Below, one piece after another: positions 14,412-21,800 of a stretch of DNA of 42,878 bases. The stretch spans positions 1 to 42,878 of the IMG/VR virus record IMGVR_UViG_3300025120_011362; one strand, written 5' to 3'. Below the pieces are notes generated by a model. The model ran no database searches. It was not told where the DNA came from and saw only the letters and a list, made by a program, of their open reading frames with translations. Position 1 is the first letter of the stretch, and every line of letters starts with the position of its first letter. The DNA comes from a virus. The translations under genes and the position numbers were made by a program.

Positions 14412-15104
14412 ATGTATTTTATCAGTGCTCCATTTGGAAACTACTTACAATACACTAACTTTTTAAGTGGTAAGCCAGTAATTAGTGTTACAGGAACATT
14501 CACAGTAAAGCCACGTCCTGGGCTAGTGAAACAGATTATTAAAACACTTAGATACACTAAGACAGGCTGGCGTAATAAATTAGGATTACGTAACCCAGGA
14601 ATACTCAAAGGAATAGAAGCAACCTCACCATACAGTGTTATGAGTATTAGTAGTTTGGAACCAAATGACTGGCGTATACTTTACGAAATAGTACCCAAGA
14701 ATATGAGCGTTGAACTTAATATAAGTTGTCCTAATGTAGACGCACACCCAGACTTAACAAAAAGTTTTGCAAAAGATGAACGCAAATGGTGCATTGTAAA
14801 AGTACCGCCAACTATAACAAACAAACAGATTGACAAAATAGTCAAACTAGGCTATACTCAAATACACGCAAGCAATACAGTACCGACTAAAAAAGGTGGA
14901 CTTAGTGGTGATGTAATTGTACCACATACTTTAAGAATACTGGAGTATATAAAAAGTACACACTCTCATGTTGAAGTTATTGCAGGCGGCGGAGTTAAAG
15001 ATAAGGTCAGTGTTGACAGATATGTTAATGCCGGAGCAGATCATATTAGCCTAGGCAGTGTTTGTTTTACACCATGGCGAATACGGAGCATTGTAAATGA
15101 GTAA
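14412..15104 (+). CDS. dihydroorotate dehydrogenase-like FMN enzyme
   Basis: A 230-residue TIM-barrel protein resembling dihydroorotate dehydrogenase (PyrD), the FMN enzyme that oxidises dihydroorotate to orotate. Family blocks in order: ELNISCPN at 101-108, CIVKVPPT with Lys130, ASNTVPT, KGGLSGDVI at 161-169, EVIAGGGVKDK around 191, and HISLGSVCF near the end, the phosphate-binding region. It is shorter than usual (about 300), lacking part of the N-terminal region. With pyrF and prs it would give three enzymes around UMP synthesis. Another FMN-dependent oxidoreductase role cannot be excluded. Confidence 0.72.
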   Translation: MYFISAPFGNYLQYTNFLSGKPVISVTGTFTVKPRPGLVKQIIKTLRYTKTGWRNKLGLRNPGILKGIEATSPYSVMSISSLEPNDWRILYEIVPKNMSVELNISCPNVDAHPDLTKSFAKDERKWCIVKVPPTITNKQIDKIVKLGYTQIHASNTVPTKKGGLSGDVIVPHTLRILEYIKSTHSHVEVIAGGGVKDKVSVDRYVNAGADHISLGSVCFTPWRIRSIVNE

Positions 15105-15513
15105 ATTAAACGAAAAACTACATTGGACTACAACAGTAACTGAAAAACTAATGCTTGGCGGCATTGGTGCTTTAACTGTAGTAGCCGCACTACTAGAAGT
15201 TTGGGGTATGTGGGAGGCACGTAGCATAGCACTTGCTGACTTATTTTTGTTATTCATATACACAGAGATTGTAGGTATGGTTGGTGCTTACTATATCAGT
15301 AATAGAATACCAGTTACACTACCAATTATTATTGCGATGACTGCATTGTGTAGACTGATTATACTACACTCAAAAGATGGAGAACCACTAACACTTGTAG
15401 CAGAAGCAGGTGCTATTGTTCTTTTAGCAGGCGCCGCATATGCAATGAGTGCCAAAGAAAAATTAAGTTTAGAAAAGAAAGCAATAAAGGAGAAAGATGA
15501 GCAACTCAATTAA
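15097..15513 (+). CDS. psiE: PsiE-family membrane protein
   Basis: A 138-residue inner-membrane protein with about four hydrophobic spans and a charged C-terminal tail. The segment LFLLFIYTEIVGMVGAYY, then RIPVTLPIIIAMTALCRLII, matches the core of PsiE (phosphate-starvation-inducible protein E), whose length is about 136 residues. The biochemical role of PsiE is unknown; in E. coli its gene is induced by phosphate starvation. It overlaps the DHODH-like gene by 8 bp. Confidence 0.75.
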   Translation: MSKLNEKLHWTTTVTEKLMLGGIGALTVVAALLEVWGMWEARSIALADLFLLFIYTEIVGMVGAYYISNRIPVTLPIIIAMTALCRLIILHSKDGEPLTLVAEAGAIVLLAGAAYAMSAKEKLSLEKKAIKEKDEQLN

Positions 15514-15706
15514 AGAAGAAGCACAAGAACAAGCTGAACAGGCATATAAAATATTTTTAAAATTTATGAAGTGGCTTTCATATGGTACTGTTGCAATAAT
15601 GCTTGTAGTTGCTAGTTGTAACTTTGGAGTAGATGGAACTGGAGGAAAGTACGACCCAGATCCAGCATTACAAGATGAATATAGAAGTAGGATGGGTATT
15701 ACTTGA
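15497..15706 (+). CDS. small membrane protein, 69 aa
   Basis: A 69-residue protein with an acidic, helical N terminus (KEEAQEQAEQAYKIFLKFMK), one membrane helix (LSYGTVAIMLVVASCNFG) and a polar C-terminal tail. The VASC sequence resembles a lipobox, but it lies about 40 residues in, so a simple single-span topology is likelier. It overlaps the PsiE-like gene by 17 bp and the GAPDH gene by 4 bp. Function unknown. Confidence 0.65.
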   Translation: MSNSIKEEAQEQAEQAYKIFLKFMKWLSYGTVAIMLVVASCNFGVDGTGGKYDPDPALQDEYRSRMGIT

Positions 15707-16665
15707 TTAAAGTAGGCATAAACGGTTTCGGAAGAATAGGCAGATGCCTTGCAAGACATATCATGAGCGAACGCAATGATATGGAACTTGTACAAGTCAA
15801 TGCTAGTGGAGTACGTGATACAAATATACATCTGTTAAAATATGATAGTGTACATGGACGATACACAGGGCCAATACAAGATCCTATACTGTGGACACAA
15901 GAACGTGATATAAGCAAAATAAAATGGTATAATGTTGATATAGTATTTGAATGTACTGGTGCGTTCAGAGATGGTGATATTTGCATGCATCATATATCAG
16001 GGGGTGCAAATAAAGTTGTTATTAGTAGCCCAGCAAAGAATGTAGACAAGACAGTTGTATTCGGTGTTAATCATTTAGAAATTAGTACAGATGATTATAT
16101 AATAAGCAATGCTAGTTGCACAACAAATTGTTTAGCACCACTAGTTAAAGTATTAGACGAAAACTTTTTTATACTAAATGGACAAATGACAACCATTCAT
16201 AGTTACACAGGTGATCAAAGTACAATAGATAAAAAACATAAAGATCCATATCGTGCTAGAGCCGCAGGTACAAATATGATACCAACTAGTACAGGAGCCG
16301 CCAAAGCAATCGGTATAGTATATCCAAAGCTAACAAATAAAATATTAGGCAGTTCAATAAGAGTCCCAACTCCAAATGTAAGTTGTATTGACCTAACTGT
16401 AAATGTACAACAAAAAACTACAGTTGAAGAAATAAACGCCAAAGTAAAAGAAAGCACACTTAATGGAATGAAAAATATCATTGGATATAATGATGAACCA
16501 TTGGTAAGCAGTGACTTTAATACAACAAAAGAAAGTTGTATATTTGCTCCACAACAAACAAGAGTGGTTGACAAGACTATGATTCGTGTGCTATCATGGT
16601 ATGATAATGAATGGGCATTTAGTTGTAGAATGGCTGATGTAGCAAAGCATATGAGTGAACAATGA
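15703..16665 (+). CDS. gap: glyceraldehyde-3-phosphate dehydrogenase
   Basis: This glycolytic/gluconeogenic enzyme interconverts glyceraldehyde 3-phosphate and 1,3-bisphosphoglycerate. The 320-residue protein has the Rossmann motif INGFGRIGR at 6-14, LLKYDSVHGRY, the active site SNASCTTNCLAP with Cys139, His166 (TTIHSYTGDQ), RARAAGTNMIPTSTGAA, and the terminal SWYDNEWAFS. The start is TTG at 15703, overlapping the previous stop. Residues after the second strand read VNASGVRD instead of the Asp-containing VxIND of NAD-specific enzymes, so NADP use is possible. Its stop overlaps the cupin ATG. Confidence 0.94.
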   Translation: MIKVGINGFGRIGRCLARHIMSERNDMELVQVNASGVRDTNIHLLKYDSVHGRYTGPIQDPILWTQERDISKIKWYNVDIVFECTGAFRDGDICMHHISGGANKVVISSPAKNVDKTVVFGVNHLEISTDDYIISNASCTTNCLAPLVKVLDENFFILNGQMTTIHSYTGDQSTIDKKHKDPYRARAAGTNMIPTSTGAAKAIGIVYPKLTNKILGSSIRVPTPNVSCIDLTVNVQQKTTVEEINAKVKESTLNGMKNIIGYNDEPLVSSDFNTTKESCIFAPQQTRVVDKTMIRVLSWYDNEWAFSCRMADVAKHMSEQ

Positions 16666-16988
16666 TAGTAACTATTAATGATATTGGCGGAGCAGTTGCT
16701 AAACAAGACGAACGATATGTTGTAAAAGATAATATAACATTGAAGAACCTTGTAGTTAGTAGTACACGTATGCAACCAAACAAATCTACATCAGGACATA
16801 AACACCAAGGACAAGAAGAAGTATATTATTTTATTGAAGGTACAGGCAAAATAGAAATAGACGACAATTGGTTTCCGGTTGAGCCCGGAGATGTTGTTCT
16901 AATTCAAGATGGTGTATTCCATCGTGTACATAGTGCAAGTGAAGAACTTTATTTTGTTTGTGTATTTGATGGGAGAAGAAATCATTAA
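16662..16988 (+). CDS. single-domain cupin protein
   Basis: A 108-residue cupin. Motif 1, GHKHQGQEEVYYFIEGTGKI, carries two His and a Glu; motif 2, PGDVVLIQDGVFHRVH, carries the third His, so a metal site is complete. Such small cupins include sugar-nucleotide isomerases and binding proteins, and the substrate here is unknown. It is coupled to gap through an ATGA overlap and lies in the GAPDH - cupin - thioesterase - clamp loader string. Confidence 0.85.
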   Translation: MIVTINDIGGAVAKQDERYVVKDNITLKNLVVSSTRMQPNKSTSGHKHQGQEEVYYFIEGTGKIEIDDNWFPVEPGDVVLIQDGVFHRVHSASEELYFVCVFDGRRNH

Positions 16989-16992
16989 CGAA

Positions 16993-17352
16993 ATGAAGTA
17001 CTTTACTAGAAAGATGATCGCCCATAAAGACTTAAACAGCAATGGGACTCTTTTTGGCGGAAGAGTACTTGACTGGATTGACGAAGAAGCGTATATTTAC
17101 TGTAGCTGTCAGTTAGATAACGACAGAGTAGTAACAAGAAGTATGAGTAATATTGACTTTTTGCATAGTGCAATAAGAGGAGATATTATTGAAATAGGAA
17201 TGGAAACAGTAAACATAGGAACCACAAGTATTACTATCAGATGTGATGTGCGAAACAAACGCACTGAACAAGTAATAACCAGTGTTGAACAAATAGTGTT
17301 TGTTAACTTGGGACCTGACGGCAAACCTGCACCTCATGGAGTAAAAGAATGA
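16993..17352 (+). CDS. hotdog-fold acyl-CoA thioesterase (YciA-like)
   Basis: A 119-residue hotdog-fold enzyme expected to hydrolyse acyl-CoA thioesters. It carries DLNSNGTLFGGRVLDWIDEE with the active-site Asp, VVTRSMSNIDFLHS, and GDIIEIGMETVNIGTTSITI, matching the YciA/BACH-type family. I chose ATG 16993, which begins MKYFTRK just before the domain; ATG 16969 would add eight residues and overlap the cupin gene. It ends with ATGA into the clamp loader. In infection it could release acyl groups or free CoA; the substrate is unknown. Confidence 0.82.
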   Translation: MKYFTRKMIAHKDLNSNGTLFGGRVLDWIDEEAYIYCSCQLDNDRVVTRSMSNIDFLHSAIRGDIIEIGMETVNIGTTSITIRCDVRNKRTEQVITSVEQIVFVNLGPDGKPAPHGVKE

Positions 17353-18263
17353 AAGATATTTGGGTAGAAAAATACAGACCTAAGACAGTTGAAGAATATG
17401 TATTCAAAGATGAAGCACAAAAAAATCAAGTAAAGAGTTGGATAACAGATGGTGGTATTCCGCATCTGTTGTTTAGCGGCTCACCAGGTACAGGTAAAAC
17501 AACACTAGCAAAAGTTTTGATAAATGACTTGGGTGTACAAGATGCAGATGTACTGTTAATCAATGCTAGTAGAGATAATGGCGTAGATCTTATTAGACGC
17601 AAGATTACAAACTTTAGTGAAACTATGCCTTGGGGTGATTACAAAGTAATACTACTTGATGAGGCTGACTATATAAGTGCAGAAGGTCAAGCGGCTCTGC
17701 GTGGTGTTATGGAACAGTATCATATGAGTGTGCGTTTTATTCTTACTTGTAACTATCCCAACAAAATTATTCCAGCATTACAAAGTAGATGTCAAGGCTT
17801 TCATATTACTAGTTTAGATACTAATGAATTTACTGCACGTATAGCAGAGATATTGATTGAAAATAATACAAAGTTTGAATTAGAAACATTGGACAGTTTT
17901 GTTCGAGCAACATACCCAGACTTGCGTAAAACTATTAACAGTGTACAAATGGCAGTTGTTGATGGTGTACTAGCACAACCAGAAACTAGTGACCAAGATA
18001 CTGGCTGGCGTGTAAAAATGGTTGAGCTATTCAAAGCAAAACAAGTGCGTGAAGCACGTAAACTGATTATTGCCAACTGTAGAACTGACGAATATGAAGA
18101 AATGTTTCGTTGGTTATATCGCAATGTAGAGTTTTTTGGTGATACAGAAGACAAACAAGACGAAGCAGTTATTGTAATACGTAACGGTATGGTAAAGCAT
18201 ACACAGGTAGCAGATCCTGAAATTAATCTATCAGCAACACTTATTGAGTTAAACAACCTATAA
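17349..18263 (+). CDS. sliding-clamp loader large subunit (T4 gp44-like)
   Basis: A 304-residue AAA+ ATPase that opens and loads the phage sliding clamp for DNA replication. It begins with IWVEKYRPKTVEEYV, as RFC small subunits do, followed by Walker A SGSPGTGKTT at 43-52, Walker B VILLDEADYI, the SRC arginine finger in ALQSRCQGF, and a C-terminal collar domain. In T4 it assembles as four gp44 with one gp62; no gp62-like gene is recognised in this window. It is the core replication gene in an otherwise metabolic string. Confidence 0.93.
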   Translation: MKDIWVEKYRPKTVEEYVFKDEAQKNQVKSWITDGGIPHLLFSGSPGTGKTTLAKVLINDLGVQDADVLLINASRDNGVDLIRRKITNFSETMPWGDYKVILLDEADYISAEGQAALRGVMEQYHMSVRFILTCNYPNKIIPALQSRCQGFHITSLDTNEFTARIAEILIENNTKFELETLDSFVRATYPDLRKTINSVQMAVVDGVLAQPETSDQDTGWRVKMVELFKAKQVREARKLIIANCRTDEYEEMFRWLYRNVEFFGDTEDKQDEAVIVIRNGMVKHTQVADPEINLSATLIELNNL

Positions 18264-18277
18264 TATACCCTGTTTAC

Positions 18278-18286
18278 AATAAATAC
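18278..18286 (+). promoter_or_regulatory. T4-late-promoter-like element (AATAAATAC)
   Basis: AATAAATAC lies in the gap after the clamp loader, 24 bp upstream of the ATG at 18310, with GAGGAG between them. It matches the NATAAATA late-promoter core and precedes a string of small membrane proteins, which suits late expression. Confidence 0.5.
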
Positions 18287-18309
18287 TATTGCAGACAGAG
18301 GAGTACTAT

Positions 18310-18591
18310 ATGGGAGACGCACTCAAACTCATCTCAGATGTTGGGTTTCCTATAGCCGCGGCAGCCGCTAGCGGTTATCTTGTTTTTTTAACCATAAAAT
18401 TTATCCTCGACGGAGTAACTGCAAGTGTCAACGGACTAGCTGGCATTATAAAAGGTTTGGACAATCGTGTTCAAACAATGAATAATGACCTAGTGAAGAT
18501 TGATGCTTTAATGAGCTATGCATTAGGCGTTAGACCTAATATTGATCGCATTGCCGCCAACGAAGGTAAGGATGATGCGAGAAAAGATTGA
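18310..18591 (+). CDS. small membrane protein with GFPIAA motif and helical tail
   Basis: A 93-residue protein: one hydrophobic segment (VGFPIAAAAASGYLVFLTIK) near the N terminus, then a long amphipathic helix (GLDNRVQTMNNDLVKIDALM). The ATG at 18310 has GAGGAG before it. The protein at 19046 has the same plan and a matching QYGFPIIAAVGLGYF start, so the two are probably paralogues. Holins and virion-associated proteins can look like this; no family is recognised. Confidence 0.7.
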   Translation: MGDALKLISDVGFPIAAAAASGYLVFLTIKFILDGVTASVNGLAGIIKGLDNRVQTMNNDLVKIDALMSYALGVRPNIDRIAANEGKDDARKD

Positions 18592-18603
18592 GGAGAGAAA
18601 ACC

Positions 18604-18852
18604 ATGATGTGGGTAGACTATACAATTGACAGCTTGCCAGGTGGCAAGGGATTTTCAGTTAAAGGCGATTGGCCCGGTGAGGTAATGGGTTGGTCCGCAG
18701 ACGGCAACCCTGAGAAGAAAAAAGACAATTTTTTATATAAGCCAGGAGATCGTTTTATAGTAAGTGATTCTGGCTGGCTAATAAGATGTAATCCAGAGGA
18801 TGAAAAAGAAAGAGCAGAAGCTAGAGCTAAAGAAGCAGAGGCTGGAGAATGA
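18604..18852 (+). CDS. hypothetical protein, 82 aa
   Basis: An 82-residue protein, Trp- and Gly-rich in its first two thirds (GDWPGEVMGWSADGNP; YKPGDRFIVSDSGWLIRC), probably a small beta domain, with a Lys/Glu/Ala-rich helical tail. GAGGAG stands before the ATG pair at 18604/18607. It lies between two small membrane proteins and overlaps the next gene by ATGA. Function unknown. Confidence 0.65.
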   Translation: MMWVDYTIDSLPGGKGFSVKGDWPGEVMGWSADGNPEKKKDNFLYKPGDRFIVSDSGWLIRCNPEDEKERAEARAKEAEAGE

Positions 18853-19046
18853 TTAAAAACTTAAAAGACTTAATAATTGTTGCACTCGTTATAGGAGTGT
18901 TATCATTACTAGGTTTAATAATTGTAGGCGATTACTATGTTGCACTACAAGAAAACAGACCAGTAGATGAAAGTGTTATTACATTAATGAAAATGGCACT
19001 AACTGGATTAATAGGCATTATTGCAGGATACGTAGGAAGTAAGTAA
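18849..19046 (+). CDS. small two-span membrane protein, 65 aa
   Basis: A 65-residue protein with two hydrophobic helices (LIIVALVIGVLSLLGLIIVG and ALTGLIGIIAGYVGS) joined by a polar loop of about 18 residues. The size and two-helix topology fit a holin, which forms lesions in the inner membrane at lysis, but membrane proteins of other roles look the same. Its stop shares one base with the ATG at 19046. Confidence 0.6.
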   Translation: MIKNLKDLIIVALVIGVLSLLGLIIVGDYYVALQENRPVDESVITLMKMALTGLIGIIAGYVGSK

Positions 19047-19375
19047 TGAACCAATTTGCAGATTGGGTTAATCAATACGGATTTCCGATTATAGCCGCAG
19101 TTGGCTTAGGATATTTTATCTATTATATATGGGTATGGGCAACAACGAAAGTTAAGCCAGTTATCTCTAGGGCAATGAAAGATTTAATAGAACTTGTTGA
19201 TAGAGTTCGTATGCTAGACAACGACATGATAAGATTACAACAAAAACTAATGATGGTTTTGGAGTATAAAGAAGAATACGAAAAGATGACAGGTAAAAAA
19301 TTGGATATAGATATCGAAGATATCGAAAAGATAAAAAAAGAATTAAATGAGAAAGATAAAACTATATCCAATTAA
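19046..19375 (+). CDS. membrane-anchored coiled-coil protein, paralogue of 18310 product
   Basis: A 109-residue protein with an N-terminal membrane helix (YGFPIIAAVGLGYFIYYIW) and a long charged helical region (VRMLDNDMIRLQQKLMMVLEY...IEKIKKELNEKDK), probably coiled coil. It shares the GFPI-AA start and an L-D-N-x/D-M-type tail with the protein at 18310. It is the last plus-strand gene before the convergent minus-strand cyclase, separated by only 2 bp, so the two transcripts must end inside each other. Confidence 0.7.
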   Translation: MNQFADWVNQYGFPIIAAVGLGYFIYYIWVWATTKVKPVISRAMKDLIELVDRVRMLDNDMIRLQQKLMMVLEYKEEYEKMTGKKLDIDIEDIEKIKKELNEKDKTISN

Positions 19376-19377
19376 AA

Positions 19378-21426
19378 CTACTTTGTAGTTGCGATAAACA
19401 CACCATTCCAATCAGCAGGTAAAGGTTGAGTTTTCATAAACTCACAACGTTCTTTCCACATATTATAGTAACCTTCCATCTTTCCATCAAAGTTACTATA
19501 CAGTTGGTCACATAATTTAATTGCTTCATCAAACTTTTGTTGTTTATAATACTCGTACATTTGTACATGATATTTTTGACTGGTTCTGTATGCAGGCTTT
19601 ACATCATCTAATACAGTCCATATACCAATACCAATTGTTTTACCTTTAACTGCTAGATCATCTACTTTTAAATAAAAGAAATCATCTTTGGTACGTTCGT
19701 ATGTGTTTTCACCTACCAATAGTACACACCCATATTCTTTACACTTGCTTTCTATTCTAGCGGCTGTGCTGACTGAGTCTCCGAGGACGTCATAGCTGTG
19801 TCGTTGGGTTGATCCCATTTCTCCCAAATAGCCAAGCCCAGTATTGATACCAGCCCCCATGCCAACAGGAGGTCTGCCATCAGCCGTAATTTTCTCATTG
19901 AATTTCTCCACTGCTTTCAGCATATCCAATCCACATTGAATTGCTGTCTTAGGATGCTCTGGATCGTCAATTGGAGCATTGTGTACATGCATACTTGCAT
20001 CACCTATATATTTTATAATCATTCCATCCATGTCTAATACTGGTTGTGTAATGGCATCCATATAACCATTCATAATTTTCGTAAGACCCTTAACATCATC
20101 ACCAAATGATTCTCCCAACGGCGTAAAGCCACGTAAGTCACTAAAGCATATGCTAACTTCTTTTTTCATACCGTCTTTAATAAGTGCAGGGTTCTCTTGT
20201 AGTAAACGCACAACTGTAGGACTTGCGTATCCTGCAAACTGTTTCTTTATCTTTTGTTTCTCAAAAAACTCTAGCACAAATCTTAAAAATATAGCATGCA
20301 AACCTACAAGCACTATTGCAAGCATAGGCATTGTTGCATCTAGCAAGTACAAATAATTTGTCCAAGCATACCAAGTTGCGTATACAACACCAACTCCAAA
20401 TGTAATAATACTTAAACCTGCCAGCCAATAGGGAGCAAAGCGACCAAGTATAACGATCAAAAATCCGACACTAAATGTAGTAGCTATCTCTAATAAAAAG
20501 GCCCAATACGGACGAGATATTGTGTCTCCATCTAGTATATTTTGTAATGATACGGCACTAGGCATATAGTTATATTGCCCGCCTTTGGGACTTGCAATGA
20601 TATTTGTTAATCCGTCTGCTGTTACACCAACTATTACAGTTTTACCTAGTAGTTCTGGAAACCTAGTTATTTCACTTGCACTTATTGTATCAAATGTTTT
20701 ATTCCAACGTAGCCAAACTCTAGCATTGCTATCTGTTTGTATTACTGCATAACCAGGTACACGCATTTTGTCTATGCCGCCTTCGTTACTCTTAACTTGA
20801 TAGCTAGGTTCACCAACAGCAACACGTATTGTTTCAATTGCAATACTAGGATAAATGTCTTCACCTATACGCATCAACAACGGCAAGCGTCTGACTACAC
20901 CATCGATCTCGGGTACAGTGTTTAATACTCCAACACCGTCTGCATTTTCCCCAAATTCTGGTATTGGTCCTATCATACCGTCCCATTCAAATAAGAAAGG
21001 TAATGGATCATTAATTTTTGCTACGCCACGTGGCACACCATTTTTGTTTGCTGTAAAACTTCCGTTTTGACCTATTACTACACCGTTACCATTAATAGCA
21101 TTAAGCAATTCTTGGTCACCATCTAGTCTATCATATTCACTAAACAGTATAGGAAGCACAATAATACCAGCACCTGCTTCTCTTAGTTCCCATATTATAC
21201 CCGCTAGTACACTACGCTTCCAAGGCCATTGTCCGTATTTTTCTAATGACGCTTCGTCAATCGTTACAATACCTATATCGTTACTGTGTACTATCTCATC
21301 TTGTTGTTGTAATAAATCAAAGCTCTTGAGCCTTGCAGTTTCAACAACATAGTTGTCGTTGTAGTGAAACAATGTAATTAGTATAGCAGTTACAAATGCT
21401 AATGTCCAGTGTGTTAGTATTTTCAT
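19378..21426 (-). CDS. CHASE2-domain class III adenylate cyclase
   Basis: A 682-residue membrane receptor-cyclase predicted to make cAMP. After an N-terminal anchor helix (about 5-20), residues 45-300 are an extracytoplasmic CHASE2 sensor (IGIVTIDEASLEKYGQWPW, AGIIVLPILFSEYDR). Three membrane helices follow (about 308-385), then a cytoplasmic cyclase domain (about 422-606). Metal ligands Asp430 (CFSDLRGFT) and Asp476 (YIGDASM) are present, and Lys472 with Asp546 fit adenine specificity. The usual catalytic Asn of the VNxAAR motif is Ser553 (VSTAARIE), Arg557 is kept. I start at MKILTHW, coupled by ATGA to the preceding gene; it is the last gene of the curli block. Confidence 0.92.
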   Translation of the reverse strand: MKILTHWTLAFVTAILITLFHYNDNYVVETARLKSFDLLQQQDEIVHSNDIGIVTIDEASLEKYGQWPWKRSVLAGIIWELREAGAGIIVLPILFSEYDRLDGDQELLNAINGNGVVIGQNGSFTANKNGVPRGVAKINDPLPFLFEWDGMIGPIPEFGENADGVGVLNTVPEIDGVVRRLPLLMRIGEDIYPSIAIETIRVAVGEPSYQVKSNEGGIDKMRVPGYAVIQTDSNARVWLRWNKTFDTISASEITRFPELLGKTVIVGVTADGLTNIIASPKGGQYNYMPSAVSLQNILDGDTISRPYWAFLLEIATTFSVGFLIVILGRFAPYWLAGLSIITFGVGVVYATWYAWTNYLYLLDATMPMLAIVLVGLHAIFLRFVLEFFEKQKIKKQFAGYASPTVVRLLQENPALIKDGMKKEVSICFSDLRGFTPLGESFGDDVKGLTKIMNGYMDAITQPVLDMDGMIIKYIGDASMHVHNAPIDDPEHPKTAIQCGLDMLKAVEKFNEKITADGRPPVGMGAGINTGLGYLGEMGSTQRHSYDVLGDSVSTAARIESKCKEYGCVLLVGENTYERTKDDFFYLKVDDLAVKGKTIGIGIWTVLDDVKPAYRTSQKYHVQMYEYYKQQKFDEAIKLCDQLYSNFDGKMEGYYNMWKERCEFMKTQPLPADWNGVFIATTK

Positions 21427-21542
21427 AATCCTAAACTCCACATCCAAATCGGAATAATAATAAAATGTAATATTACACACAATGCAATCATTAGTACTAC
21501 TGTTCTTTTACCCTGGGGGTGATTGTTTCCGTGCATACTCAT
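21423..21542 (-). CDS. small single-span membrane protein, 39 aa
   Basis: A 39-residue protein: a short basic N terminus (MSMHGNNHPQGKRT) and one membrane helix (VVLMIALCVILHFIIIPIWM). Its stop overlaps the cyclase start (ATGA), so it is probably co-translated with the cyclase and could be its small partner. The frame is open upstream into the previous gene, but the Met at 21542 begins after that gene ends. Function unknown. Confidence 0.6.
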   Translation of the reverse strand: MSMHGNNHPQGKRTVVLMIALCVILHFIIIPIWMWSLGL

Positions 21543-21546
21543 GTAA

Positions 21547-21789
21547 TTACTTATTAGTAATTTTACCAATGGCTTCTTTGGTCCATTTGTTTTTCTTAAA
21601 GTCACGTTCTTTGAAAGGTAGTACTGGTCTATCTACATAAAGAATTTTAGGACATTGAAATTGTTTTAGCGTACTAGCAAATTCTCTAGTACTATCTTTG
21701 CATGTGTAGAAGCACATGAGATCTTCTTTAACTATTTCTTTATATACTATTTGGCAAGACATCATGCCTGCCATCACTAATTCTATCAT
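21547..21789 (-). CDS. hypothetical protein of the curli block, 80 aa
   Basis: An 80-residue protein starting MIELVMAGMMSCQIVYKEIV, with four cysteines and a basic C terminus (ERDFKKNKWTKEAIGK). AAGGAGG before the ATG at 21789 supports this start over longer versions. The N terminus is mildly hydrophobic but does not form a clear signal peptide. It lies 11 bp after the second curlin-like gene. No domain recognised. Confidence 0.65.
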   Translation of the reverse strand: MIELVMAGMMSCQIVYKEIVKEDLMCFYTCKDSTREFASTLKQFQCPKILYVDRPVLPFKERDFKKNKWTKEAIGKITNK

Positions 21790-21800
21790 CACGTCCTCCT

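Noticed and set aside
19376-19390. AACTAC/GTAGTT hairpin at the convergent junction as a bidirectional terminator.
   Set aside because: Only 6 bp, AT-rich, with no T-run, and it overlaps the cyclase end; not distinguishable from chance.
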